A stretch of 64,000 nucleotides of DNA from Apostichopus japonicus (lineage: Eukaryota; Echinodermata; Holothuroidea; Aspidochirotida; Stichopodidae), in contig NC_092580.1 in NCBI RefSeq assembly GCF_037975245.1, positions 20,324,501-20,388,500 on the forward strand, read 5' to 3'. The translations under genes were made by a program, and so were the position numbers. Every line of letters starts with the position of its first letter. The stretch's first letter is position 1. This document shows positions 23,274-38,200 of the stretch, piece after piece. The notes under the pieces are model-generated. The model was not told the origin of the DNA, searched no databases, and worked only from the letters and a program-made list of their open reading frames with translations.

Positions 23274-26200
23274 ATGGCTGAACTTTTGAAGGAAGTCTTC
23301 AGTCCGGTAATAGAGGTTTATTTGAATCTTGAGCCGGCATTTGTCACCCACTGCGTAATGCAGAATCTTATAGACCACGGTAAGTGCATGTGCATTATTG
23401 TATTCAAAGATTCACATATGTTTAATGTGCTGGGAGTCTTGTTTATATACTGTAATTAGTTAAGAAAATAATGTTACTGAATTTTGCACTGAATAAGCCA
23501 CTTCCATTGATATATTTCATGAATTAAAAAGATTCGCTTGTTATCAATTCATTCACAGATCTTCCAAAAAGTGCGGTTGATACATATACACCCAAGACTA
23601 TTATTATGTTGTTGTTTTTCTTGAGCCAAAAAGAACTTACAAAAGGTTTCGTATAAAGTTGCATAAGTTTGTGAAAAGAATTATCCTTACATGTTTGCTG
23701 TAGTATGGCAGTATTATCCTACTTTCATGGTTCTAGCCCATGTGGCCAATTGTGCCACATATAATGGAATGCTAATTGCAGATGCAAAAATTTTGTACAA
23801 GATGGCAGATCTACACATTGATTTTACATTTGCAAATGTGAAAAAAAAGTGTGAAATTACACTTGGACACTATGTTAGCTTGATTGTTGGTACATTCCTT
23901 CACTATCAGTTCCAGAATAAGAAGGTGGTAGTTTGTAACTTGCTGTTCACTTTCTGACCAGCTCAAAATTTGTTACAGATCAGAGTGAGTGACTGAATTA
24001 CCAGCTCCTTACACTTTGTTTCAGTAATAAAAAGGTTGACCATTGCAACTAAGAAGTAGATTATTGTTCAAGTGTTTTGCCCCTGCATAATCCTTTAAGA
24101 TTGATATTGTTTTAAAATACTTAACAAAAATATCCTTTTTCATGTTTCTATTTTATATTATTCCGTTGTGTTACATCTTGGCTATAGCCATACATTATAC
24201 TCAACCTACTGTAAAATAACTCCATGGACATGAAAGTTCTGAAGTTTTAAGAAATGTTGAAAATGTATTGTGGCATCTTTGTATATTCCATCGAATAATA
24301 TTAATAGCCAAAATTTTAAGAGCTTGATGATAAACATTTGTTCAGATGCCTGTTCACATCTGTTTAGTATCAATCTGGCAAATGTTTCTGTTCTCATTGG
24401 TTGACATTGCTCTCTTGTTATTTCACTATTTTTGTCCTAGATACTGCAGGAGAGACAACCAAAATAGCACACAGTAAAAGTAACGGTGAAGCAGTAAAGT
24501 TCTTACTCTCAAGACTGGGCAGTGATGAAGGAGATTCTAAAATTTACTTTAAATTTCTGGATTGTCTCAGAAAAAGTAGTAAGTAGTCTTTACAATGTCA
24601 CAGCGTAAATGGTTTAGATATAAATGTATGAAGAATGGACAAATTGTGTTGCAGCAGTGCAGTTGTTGTGCAGTGTTGAAGCAGTCTTGATGGATCGTAG
24701 GACAGACTACGCTGTACTGTATCAGATGGATATAAGCATTGCTTACAAATGGCTAACTGTTTGAGAGTCAAAGTCCGGCCGTTGCTTCTTTATCAATACT
24801 GTAGGTCTTCTTCTTTTAAGAGTTCTGTGTCTTTGGGCTGGACCAACTCATCAGTGTTAGAGTAATTCACATGGTACCAATTGAATTATTCTTGCAAAAT
24901 TGGGACAAGCTTATTGGTTCATTCCATACAAAATTAACCAATGGTGTGGGAGGTCACCTCTTCGATTTGGCTCATTTTGGCTTCATTATGTAGATATAGT
25001 ATTTTAGTGAGTTAGGAAGGTGTGCAAAATTTCAGCATCCTCGGGTCTAAACTTGTAATTTTTGAGTTACAGCGGTTCAAAGTTGAAGTGCCACGCCCAC
25101 TCTTGCATGACCAAGAGTGCCCCTATCACAAAGTTGAGGTGCCACGCCCACTCTTGCATGACCAAGAGTGCCCTATCACAAAGTTGAGGTGCCACACCCA
25201 CTCTAACATGACCAAGAGTGTCCCTCTCACAAAGTTGAGGTGCCACGCCTACTCTTGCATGTCCAAGAGTGCCCCTATCACAAAGTTGAGGTGCCACGCC
25301 GACTCTTGCATGACCAAGAGTGCCCTCTCACAAAGATCCAACTTTAAGTGCTAATAAATTCTTCATAAAACCTGCTGCAGTCATGAAAAAAAACTCCTAT
25401 GACCAATGAGGTGAGTGAACTATACATGTGTATTACAGAGTGCATCTTAACGATATACATGTACAGGAGAGGTTCATGTGTTTGCAAAAGGGGAATGATG
25501 CACAGCTGGGCACCGATCCCTACTTTACTTCCAATGGCTTTAGGTGGCCCTGTGTACATATACTGTGGGGCATAAAATGGAAAAGTGAAAGTTTTATAAA
25601 GTGATCATGTCCCTCATTTTCAAGGCGAAGGATTTTGTGCTTATAGAGGGGAAGCAAGGTCAATTTTAAGCTTTATACACAGTTTCCAATATAGAACTTC
25701 ACCAAACAAAAATATAAAATTAAGTTTCTCTATACGACACCAAGCAGAAAGTTCATTACCTGAGTGTTTCGTTTCACAGAAAATGGTACAAGCAGTTGAC
25801 GAAAAAACTTGAATAAAATCTGAAATTGTTAATAACTCATTTCTTGTAATTGAACCTCTAATCGTTTAGGTGATGAAGGAAATCAGAATCTTGCCGACCA
25901 CATCGAAGGTTTGAAGGACCTCCCGGCTTTATCAGATCACCGCCAACAATTTTGTCTTATTCTCAAGGATCTTCAGCCTTATCTGGTTGAGAACATACGA
26001 CCAACAAATTTCCTGCTTTACCTGGAACCGTTGCTCTCTCGTGCTGATGTAGAGGCTCTCGTAGCCCAGGAACGACAACACGGTTTGCCCTGTGCTGCAT
26101 TCAATTTGTTGCTTCTATTACAGCGCAGTGGCTCCGATTGGCACGGACAATTTGTCCGAGCTTGCAGAGACATCGGGCATCACGACATTGCCGATACTCT

Positions 26201-29200
26201 GGAAATCACGTTGGAGAAGTGTCATGGTAAGATCATAGGTGAAGCAATACCACCATAATTTCTTGCCACATGTGGTAAAGATGAATGTCTGTGATATAAA
26301 CAACTTTTTATATATTACCTCTATAAAGAAAAACATGAAAACTAATGCTCTTGGGGCTCATTGATGTTTGAAAGCAAACAAGATGTAAAAATAGAGTATT
26401 TTTTTGGGCAACATTAATTGTTCTGTAGGCCCCAGTTATACAGTGAATGCTTCAAGAACTTTGATGAGAGATTTATGATTCATATTTGGCAGTGTAGAAC
26501 AACCAGTTAGTGCCTGATACACCCCTTAATTGTATTGCTCTTCACAGGAACAAAAAACAATGTTTTTTCGATTGCCAGCTCCTACAACAGTCACACCCAG
26601 TAGCATAGCTGATAGGGGAGGAGATAGTGGAGTGAAGGGGGGGTGGGGTGGGGGAGGGGTGTAATATCTGGCCTAAACTGATGGAGAAATGGCATCAAGT
26701 AAGAAAGAAGGATGCTAGAAGAAAAATATGGAGGAATTTGCAATGGCTAACAAATTTAAAAGGGTAGAGGGGTAAGCCTTGCTTAACAGCGATGATCATA
26801 ATGAATGTAGTGTGCTTCGCACACAATTACAATTCTTCATTTTACCTAGTTTGAAAGTTTGTAATTTACTCTATTTCTATTTTTAGCTATGAAATACCAG
26901 CAAATTCCAGAAGAGGAGACATCAACTAAGAGCAAGACACAAACAGAAGAGGCATCTGATCAGGGACTGAACTCATTTGAAGAGCAGTTTGAGTCTAGCG
27001 TTGAACAGTTCGAAGAATGTGGAAACTCTCCTGAGCTTATCTCATTAGACCGCCATCAGAAAGAACCAGAACATTATAGTAATTTCATTCAGCATTCATT
27101 TTTACAACTTGCATTTTTGTCTTGTTTACCAATGATAGAAAAAAATTGTTTATGAAATATGTAAATGAGAAGGAAGGGGAAATTCAGGGGAGGGGTTTGG
27201 AGGTCCACCGTCCCTTCAGCCCCACCGAAAAAAATTAAAAGTGGTTATAAGTAGTCTTGCTTTAATTTACTGCCTAAATGTGCCTCAGAATATGCCTCAG
27301 AAAACACTGTTTAATGTCTAAAAGTTTACTTTTTTTTCTGGGGGTGACACCTAGATGCCCTACAGCAACTAGCTGTAACACCCAATCAAAGTAGCTGGCT
27401 ATATTTACTTGTGCATTACATTTTGATTTTTGATTTAGTTTGATTACATTATAAATCATATTTTATCGCAGATAGTCATAGTCCAAACTGGAACTTTGCC
27501 AACCATTCCCAGAAAGAGGAAGAAGCAAGTTACATTCCTCCTTTGAACAGGCCTGCTAAACCGATGGTGGACTTACATGAAAGTGAGTTTCCTGTACCCG
27601 TTATTTCCTGCTTGTAAATATACTTCAATTTAACACTCGGACAAATAAGATTCAATTACAATACAATACAATTGTCAATGTGTGTAGTGTTCGGTTTCGG
27701 AAATATCTGGTAGTTGTTTATTTCCTTTAACGAAGTTTTAAAGTAGCCGTTATAAGAGGTTGTAATATTTGTACACCAATAAATTAACTGTCTGAATTTT
27801 CGAAAATTCCCTGACCAACATTCTTCATCATACTTACCTCTACTCGTGCAATTTTGACCGGTCTGTTAGGGGTTGAAGGAGGTTTTTCTATATTGGTTGT
27901 CCATAGATGAAATTTTGTGCAACATAATGGGTATGTTTTGAAGTGAATTTATTCACGAGAAATGTGAATTTTCAAATCCTGAACAAATAATGGGCTTAAA
28001 ACCTTGAAAAGTTGGGCTGACGGGTATTGTGGGACGCGACATAGAATCACCTACAAATGCAATGATCCACAGGAGATGTGATGAGGTCGAACATGATGTG
28101 TGACCGGTGACAATCTTCAAAAAGGTTATAGATGGAGAAAAAAACTATTTGGAAATAACAAGTTCTCAGGCAAAAGTGTACATCTGGTTGGTCAGTTCCA
28201 AGCCCGAAAATGCCATTTCCGGTGATCTGGGGGGTATCAAAACCAGAAATTTTCTTGTACGCTGCGCGCCAACCGATGGTGGCGCTCCGCTTAGATAGTC
28301 ATTCGCGCCCCCCAGTTTGGAAAATCCTGGATATGCCCCTGCATATTGCCCAGTATATTACTGTTTATTATCAGCGATTTAATTGTGCTGCTCTCAAAAG
28401 CCTGGAAAGTAACTGTAATGTGTTGTAAGTTTTGAAATATACCAGTGAGCATTTGATTTTAGCCAGTAGATTTCTTAAGAACCGGCATCTTTTAGCAAGT
28501 ATAGCTAAAATTGTTCAATTCTTGGTCAGATTTGAGTTAGTACATGTTTTGATTGATTTTCCAGATAACTGTGATTGAAACTGTGAAAGTAAAACTCATT
28601 TTATGTGACAAATCTCAAATCCACATCATATTACATAATCTTGTAAAATTAGTCATATTCCATTAATACTTCCCTAATTTTCAGAAAACAAGCAGGAAGA
28701 CACATTTTTACTAAGAAATATTCATGCAAAATGTCTGTTGTCATGGTAATTTTTGAATCTGAAGTGTTATTTAAACACGCACATGTTCGTTTTGTGGTAT
28801 GTAATATATATTAACTATTTAAAATCCAATTCAATAATATCTTTGTTTTGCTGATGGAAAAATTAAAAGAATTGAAATCATACTGGAAATAAAAAAACTG
28901 TGGGATATTTACGCCTCTTTCATAGATGAATTTGACAATGGTGATAGTGATTCGCCTCTGTATGGAGCCCTCCGCAGTTATCAGAGAGAATTAGCTCAGC
29001 CAGCAATAAGAGGCCTCAACACTGTACTGGTGGCTCCGACTGGGACTGGGAAAACTCATGTGGCTGGTTGGATCATTGACAGACACTTTGAAAGACTAGG
29101 AAAAGATGCCAAAGTAGTTTTTGTGGTTCATACGGTACTGTTAAATACTTCTAACACTTTTGCTAACTTCTGATAGTTTTAATCTTCTTGTTTTTTTCCT

Positions 29201-32200
29201 TGTGAAGTAAATTAAAGCACTGCAAATTACTCTCCAGTAGAATCGGTGGAAGGTGATATTGTCAAAATCAAATTTTGAATTTACCAAGAAAAATTTCTTG
29301 TTACAAATCATAATAACTCATGAAGTAAGTTGTAAGAAAAATGAAATTATATGGAATAATTTATCTGCAGGGTTGAAGTTTTCTTTCCTGAAAAGTCAGT
29401 GGCAAAAATGATATCATCTAATGTAAACTGTAGTAGGTATATCTTTCAAGGTGAACAGATGCCTTAAGCTACTTACAAATGACAACAAACATGTTTTAAT
29501 GCATCAAATATGAAATGGTTAATCCAAATGTTTTGGAATCACTTTTATCTTGTAGAAAATTCTAGCAGATCAGCAAGTGGCAAAATTGACAGAACTTCTC
29601 GATCATAGACCAGAATTAGAGATCATATCTGTGACAGGGGAAAGCCTCAGCTTGCCTTTGCCGGAGATTGCCAATGTTTCAGATGTTCTGGTGTTGACTG
29701 CTCAAGTCCTTCTGAATGGACTGGTGGAAGGAAATGACGTGATGGACATCAAAGACTTCACTCTCGTAATATTTGATGAGTGTCATAACTGTCATGTAAG
29801 TGCTGTCTTTCAGACTATGGAAAAAGGCCACACATTGCCAATGATTTGAGCTAATTATATAGAATTACTTCACCCAGGCTCAGACTTTGTCAAATTACTT
29901 CAGCCTATGTACAGCATTTGGACCTCACACAATGGTAAAATGGCCCCAAATTATGTAGAATATGTGGTCCTAACACAATGGTAAGATGGCCTCAGAATAT
30001 GTAGAATATGTGGTCCTAACACAATGGTAAAATGGCCTCAGACTATGTAGAATATTTGGTCCTAACACAATGGTGAAATATCTCATGTGCATCTTTCTTT
30101 ACGTACATTAATATGATATTGTCTCATGCAGCCAGCTTTGAATTCATTGATATTTCTCACTAATGTCTGGGGTTGGAAGTTTGTGTCAGGTTCATATTGA
30201 TTTATTATCTTTGTTATTTATAACGATGATGAAGTCAAGATTGACTTGCCCCATCTTACCATCTCTCCATTTCAATAGTAATCATGTGCAGAATTTGGTG
30301 TTTTGTTTTGCCAATACTACTCAGTTTGCATGTGTAAATCTATAGTCATTTCTACAGTTAGTTGATAACATGCTGAATATATACAACCTATCTAATTAAG
30401 AATCATGGCAAATGCATTTCAACCTCTATCTTTTTTTTTACCTGCATGCAGAAAGGGCATCCATTTAAAAGAATCATGGACCTTTATCATATCAAAAAAA
30501 GAAAACTGGGAGCCAGCAATGCCAACGTCCCCCAGGTTAGTATATAAATTTGGCCAACCGCATACCGGCAGTGTTTGCTTGATGACAGCTGGTCAAATAA
30601 TTATGAAAACGGAGCTTTTGTCCCAATTGTGTATTTAATATACAAGAATGTCTGTATGTACTTTATGTGACATCACAGTTAATATTTAAATAGATTCAAC
30701 TCTTTCATAGACTGTTAAATGAATCAATTTTGTGTCTATGCATTATACCAAACTTAACAAAAGACTATATGGTACTTAGAGCTACATCAACTAGTTACAT
30801 ATGCTCTGTAAGCTATGTTGTACCTGCATAAGTCATATTGCAGGGATTTCAGGGATGCTATGAGGAGAAACGCAGAGAGACATTGGTTAGATCAACAGGC
30901 CAGAGAGAATCAGAACCTCACCTGATCAATGTACAGGTTGTAAACTGATAGGGTTTTCAAGCCTAACCTCTTTAGGGCCTGCATAATTCATTAACCCAAG
31001 ATTGTGGGACGAACACATTTTCAGGGGCCACAATGAAATCTTCTTATAGGGTCGGATTTTGCCTGTGGGTCACCTCTTGAGAACCCTAACCAGTAGTTTG
31101 AGGCTCACGTATGGCACATGTACCCATCTCAAGCTATGTGCATGATGGCAAGCTGGTCTCACAAATTACCATTGGGTGATTTAAGTTCTTCACTAGAATG
31201 TGCACAAAACTCGAAGCTTGTCTTCCATATAATGCTGTCAGTATAGAAGTCCATAGCTTCTGATAGCTGTCAAATAATTATACTACATCATATATTAAAG
31301 TAAACATGGTTATATTTGCACATGCATGCATGGACTTTAAATTAGAGTCCATGTTTCATAGAGGCATTTGAAACAAACTAGCTCACATTGGTGTTAATGT
31401 GCCTGTCATGTTGGCCGACCTATATGTTGTATCAGTTGGATAGGAAATGCTTAAGCCTATAGCTGGTGTTTCATACCGTTATCTTCATCAAATATCTTAC
31501 AGACATGTAGAATACTTTCGGCATATGATTAAAGGCAACCTGTACATTTATTACACCAAGTTGAAAGATCCTTAAAATGTTGAATATTTTCAGAATATAA
31601 TTAAAGGCAACCTGTAAATTTACTACACCGGGTTGAAAGAGTCTTTTATCCTTTTAAAGATCCTTTTAATGTAAAATATTTTCAGAATATAAATAAAGGA
31701 AACCTTTAAATTTACTACACCAAGTTGAAAGATCCTTTAATGGTGGTCTTTATCTCCAATGTATGAGTAAACTTGTCCTTTTTTATGCCATTAATATGAT
31801 TTGACCTTTCAGATTGTTGGTATGACAGCCTCAATCGGAACAGGGAAAGCTAAATCCTCAGAAAAAGCCAGGGACCATGCTTTTGAGATTCTTGCCAACC
31901 TTGATGCAGACAAGCTACAGAAGGTGGAAAATACTGAGAATTTGGAGCAGTTTCTTAGCATACCACAAGAATGTAAGTCAGCAAATTAATTAAACATAAG
32001 AAAAGATTTTTTTTTTATAATAATATATATAATATAATATATAATATAATAATCAGCAGTTATTTTTACGACGCTTAAGCGACCACAAATGTGGGAGAAA
32101 CCCGCAAGGGCTTATGGATTACAACTTACACGTCGGGTGGCTTCCAATTCAACAATTTAACTCAAATTTGGAATCTTTTCAATTTAGAAAGTCATTTCAG

Positions 32201-35200
32201 ATGGGAAAACCGTAGATTGCTCTTGGATGAAAAACCCACCTTACTATGACCCGGCCGGGAATCGAACCCCGAACCTCCCGATTGCTAAGCCTCATTGCTT
32301 TTTGCGCTATGTAACTACAATGTCCAATACTTCATTAACATCTAGGATTCAATGTATACAAAATCCAGTGTGTCACTAATATCAAGTCTGTGTGTGGAAA
32401 ACCAAAAACTATATCCTCAAAAATCGAATAGATTTTTGTGTGAAAATACATAATTTTGGTGAAACTGAGACAAATATGCCAGTTGTCACCCTTGGCCAGA
32501 CATAAGCCCAGGTTTTTTTTTCAATTGCCTATAAACAATTCTTCTCAGAGTTCCTACTTTGGCCCTGATTAAGTTTTTTTCATCATGTAATAATAAATTA
32601 TATCAAGTTTGAATTATACATATCTCACATCAATTTTATCAGTTACTTGTTGCATTCAAATTGTATCTTGAACATTTGATGTTTTACCAGAAACAGTAAT
32701 GGTTTTCCTGAATAACCTCAGTTTTTGTCCCTTCTGCAATACTTGTCATTTAGCCTATGAAGAAGATCCTGCTCGGATTAAAACGTCAGGCCAACTCACT
32801 TTACACAATAACCTCAGATTTGTTTGAATTTGCAGTATTGGAAGCTCTAAATGTATTTTGGATTAATTGAATTATTAAGTGTTATTAATTCCCAAAGATA
32901 TATAGTTGTACAAATGAAAGAAAACCATGAGAGGTATGTGTGTGCATGCTTTTCAACTTTAGCTCTCTGTTATCAAATAGATTTTTACCTTAATTTGAAC
33001 TTTAAATCCCCCCAAATTGTGTTTAATATTTTTCTTCACCAGATGATCCACATATTGTTCCAGATCGAGACATCGATCCATTTAGAGATGTCTTGGAGGC
33101 TCTAATGAACAAGTTGGAGCATGCTTTAAGGGGAAAATTAGGTGGTTAGTATCAGCTCTCTCAGGTTTAATGTTTAACCAAAATTTTTCCTCAGTATTTA
33201 TCCCAAATTTGCTTCAGAAATTCCACGTCTGGTCATTCATGTTACACCTCAAGTATTAAAGCATATCTTAATGTATACCTTAGAGTAATATAATTTTGTC
33301 ACTAAGAAATATCTAACTTGTCTAATTTTAAATGGGGGAGTGAAACTTTTTTAGCTTTTGAAGGGTAGTAATCCCTGGAAAGTACATTTGGAAACTTTTT
33401 TTTGTTGTCTTTTAAACATTATTTTTTAACATGATTTAGACACCCTTGCATGATGGATGAGACCAATGAATAGCTGTGTCTCAAATATTTGGCCAGATGA
33501 AGAATTGAGGAACATTCGTCTAATGAATTTTGAAAATGGTTTGTATCTCGATGAAACACATTTGTTATTTTCTCTGTATTTTCTGGTTTGATTTCTTCAC
33601 ATTCTAGTCGAATTCCAGAAACGAGGTTTTGTCGGTGAAGTTCCACTTGTTTGCAAAGGTGCAAGGGACTCCCAGATCTATGAAAACTGGGTCATCACAT
33701 TCCAGAAAGAATGCGTAAGGGTCTCGCTGGGTGCCGAGGTGCAACAAACTGTTCGCAACTGTCTGGAGTGGTTGTTGGTAAGTGTAGATTTAGCAATCAA
33801 TTTATGTGTATTTTATGGTCAAAGATAGACACTCGATCTAACAGGTGCAACATGCATGAAAGGTAAAATCACTTTGTAGGGAAAGAATGGGAGTTTACTT
33901 TATATTCGATCTTTTACACAGATACTTGAAGTTAATCATGCTTTGATAAGTAATTCACGTGACATGGATAGAAATCCATGACTGGTGGTCTTGGCTAGGC
34001 CCAAATTCATGTTAATTGCAACTAGCGGATGTACTTGTAGATATATAATAATTGCTACGTCAAAAACCAGATATAAAAGCATGTTAGGGCACTCTGATGG
34101 AGGCCGTAGCATATATATTCTGAGGGTCTAAAGTCATATGGGGGGGGGGGGAGAGTTAGGAATAAATTAATTGCTAAGTTTGTGTTATTATTATTTGTTT
34201 ACATGCCAAAAAGGGACCTAGTGGGGGCACCCAATGAACTGAATGAGTGGGCTGTGACTGGGGGCCATGGCCAGCTTGTTAGTATGTTAAAAAAAGGTCC
34301 TAATATGTGATTGACGAAGTTAAACATGATGATACTGGGAGGGCACGCATCGAAGGTGCAAGCTATCTAAGGGGTATGGGGTAATGTGTTGAATCTAAGC
34401 AAACATGTTTGACAGTTTTTGATGCCCAAAATATGTTTCAGAATGGCACACAAACATTATTTTGAATTTACATAACCGTATGGGGTATAGGTAGCAATTA
34501 CTTGCATAAATTTTAAGTGGATATGAACGTTAACTATTTATACATAGGGGAGTCTGGTCACAACAGTGTACTGCGCTTGAAGCGGGCTAATTTTTTTTAG
34601 GTTTTTATGTTGAATGTGAGCTAATGTCAGTACTATATAACTACTAAAGTCAAAGAAATACACCCACCCACTCCTACAAAAAATAACTATAGCTTAACGT
34701 ATTGCCCTGTTTTTTGTTCTATCATAAAAACACAATTTATTTTCCAGAAGGGGCTGGCCGGGCGTCATCTCCCCCTGGATTCCTGATGTTGAGAGGCTAT
34801 CCAATTTACAGATTTGGCTCATTTTAGCGCAAACCTAATTCCAGTTTATTCTCAGTGACTGAAAAGACATCTGTTAAAGGGGATGGTTTTGGTGGTGGTG
34901 GGGGGGGGGGCAGCCGTGGTGATGTCAGGGATGTTTGAATTGTCCTAAAGCTATATATCATACATGCATGTACCAGAACAGCATATGTATGCATGCATGT
35001 TGAGTTACAATTGGGTTTTAGGTTTAAACAACAACAAATGATTGAGTGACAAATAAAAGACAAAACTGACAGACACTTAAACACATAACATAAATTAAAT
35101 ATAAAGCAAAAATTGCTCATTAAAGGTGAGAATGTTGAGCAATTTAAACACATAACATTAATTTAATTTAAAGCAAAAATTGCTCATTAAAGGTGAGGAT

Positions 35201-38200
35201 GTTGAGTAATTAAACACATAACATTAATTAAATTTAAAAACAAAATTGCTTATCAGAGGTGAGAATATTGAGTAATTAAACACAGAACATCAATTAAATT
35301 AAAGCAAAAATTGCATATTAAAAGTGAGAATGTTGAGTAATTATTAGTAACAGTATAAGGATGATATCAGCCTTGTAGAGATCACATGACTAACTTGTAC
35401 TTTTCAGGACTACAACCGTGCCCTCTGCCTGAACAGAGATGTCAGGACCAAAGATGCACTCAGCTTCTTGGAGAAGGAGTTTGAGGCCAAAGCTTGGAGG
35501 AGAGGCGATTTCAACGAGAAACTTGTCAGGCTCTTCCATGGTGAATTTTAGTTGCCTATTATTCCTCTTTTTGCTTTTTGATATTTCTTCAGATTCTGTC
35601 ATTGCATATTAAATTGAACATGTTATCAACCTCTCCCTTGTTTTAAACATGGTAATGCCACCAAGCCGTGCTTTCAGGTTAACACTTGCTTATTTGCAAA
35701 CTGATAACGTCAGAATTAGGCTAGTCTAATCCAAACCTGAAATGAATATATCAGATGCACTCGCAGCTTATAATGAATGTTTCTTATAGATTATTAATTA
35801 ATTAGTCTAAAACACTGGTTGGCAAGTTGCAGCTCTAGAGACTATTTTCTGATGCTCATAATTATATTTTATCGATAGCCTATGAATGCTATAGAACCTC
35901 ATAGCAATGGAAAACATGACATATAGTAGAGGAGAATGGAGTGTTTGTATATAGCAGGGGCGTATCCAGGAGGTGTGGCCTAAACATTTTTGACATGACA
36001 CCACGGTGCATTCTCAAGGATATTTAGGCTATAAACAAGCTCAATAAATGCATTGGATGTGCTAATAAATACTTTTAACTTTTTTTGGTGGGGGTGGGGG
36101 GGGGGAGCAGAGGTTAAACAGGTGTTTTTGGGTGATGTATAAACACCCTCACCCTTCCCTTTCTGGATTCCTGTCTGTATAGGTAGTACTGCTGTTTGGG
36201 TATTTCAATATAACAGATGAACAATACATTATCTGTGGCAATTTCTAACCTTTTATTTCCCATATAATGTGTCATGTGTTGTTGTTTTTTTGTCCCTGGA
36301 GTAGGTACAAGCTCAAGTGTTGCAAGATATGAATCAGGCTACTAAACTGCAGTGTTAACTTCATGTGGCCCAGCAGATCAATTTTGTGCCCACTCATGGG
36401 CTAGAATGTCATTGTTTATCTTGTATCTTATATTTTCATTGAATGTCATCTCTATAGAACATATATAAGTGTTGTCATTGAAACAGAACTGTAGGAATTT
36501 GTTTTAGACTAATTGCCAGAATAATTAATCTCCTTGACACAATGATCTTTACTCCAAGTTTTAGATACTTTCTATTTTAAAGTATCTGGATTTTTTTTTT
36601 GTTGTTTGCGATTTTTGCAGAAAAGTTACCAGATTTAAAAAGACTCAGTGAAACTGCATCAAAGAACCCTGTGCTGCAAAGGTTAGAGGAGCTTATAGTG
36701 GAGGAATTCATGGTCAAAAAGTCCTCTCGGGCCCTCTTATTCACACGAACGATCCAGTCGACCATTGCACTGAAGCAGTGGATTGAAGAAACTCCGGAAC
36801 TGATTCAACTGGACCTGAACCCTGGACGACTCACTGGAGCAACTGATCAAAGTATGTTCTTGAAGTAAACCAACTTTTAAAAACATATATAAAACTGGCA
36901 ACTAAAATTTAAAACAGCATAAAACATGATTGCCTTCTTTTTGTGCATTTCTGTTTTCATGTTGGACTCATATTGTGCTCGTACAAGCATCAGCTAACAT
37001 AGAGATGAAAAAAAGAAATATGAATTCATTTGCATCTGTTTCCATGTATGCATGTATGAGTTAATGTGGAGAAAATTACTCAGAAAAACAAGGTACTTGT
37101 GGACACATTTGACATCTCATTTTGTAATTGTGTTAGCTCCATTAGCATAGTGATTGCTAGAGTAAAGGAAACTGTCGTGGAGGGGGGGGGAAGGGAGGGT
37201 AAGGGGGAGGTGGTGGAGGGGGTATTGGCATGTCAGCTCAAGTTTGTTATTCTGTTCTGTTTGTTGCTACAGAGCTATTGCCAAACTGAAGATGAACTGA
37301 TGTTCAGTTGAGAACTGATGAAAAGAGAATCAAGTGTTTTGCATTAAAATTATGCTGACTGCCACCATTGATCATGTTAAACTTTTACTGACACAATTTT
37401 AATGCTTCAAACATGCAACAAGCATTTTGAAAAGTTGGAATTCTGTATTAATATTTTTTAGAAACTATGAATAAATTTGTGATCATCATTATGTCAGTAA
37501 TAGTAATTTGATTTATCTCCTAGCATCTGCTGAACGTGACCACACAATTCAGATGTTTCGCAGTGGGGAACACAAGTTGTTGGTGGTCACTAACGTAGTA
37601 GAGCAGGGTGTAGATGTACCAGACTGTAACCTGGTGTTTAGGGTAAACTACATCCCAAGTGACACGGGTCATGTTCAGGTCAAAGGTCAGTGAAAACATA
37701 TTAACCTATTTTTAAGTAAGACATTTTGTGGTTTGTAACATCCAGCAAGTCTAAGGAAGTCGAGTGGGAAAATGATTTTTAAGTGTATACCTACATGAAA
37801 ATTGAGCTACCAGATTTAAGGTGAAAAGCAATATACCTATTAAGAATGTCACTATTGATGATTTGCCCTTAGCTACAGTATGTTCAGATTAGTAGATGAC
37901 CGAATCCCTGTCCAGAAAGTTTTTCTACTGTTTTTATAACTACTGTTTAATTGTCAGCATATTTTATAAAGTCTGTATATCAGTTTTATTAAAGTTTGGA
38001 AAACCACCAATCAGGGTGTACGATATTAACTCTATCAACAGGGACTGACTGGATAAGATATATAAAAAAAAAGAATTTTCTTCAGAAAATAATCATTTTG
38101 TGGCTGGTTGTTATTGTAGTAGAGTTTTACATTTGTTAATGATTTTGTTTTGTTCTTGCTTTGATATGTCTTTCATCCCACAGGTAGGAGTCGTGCAAGA

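Noticed and set aside
25022-25354. Repeat-encoding open frame in receptor intron 2
   Set aside because: It lies in an intron, both strands are open because the repeat lacks stops, and the flanking exons join in frame without it.
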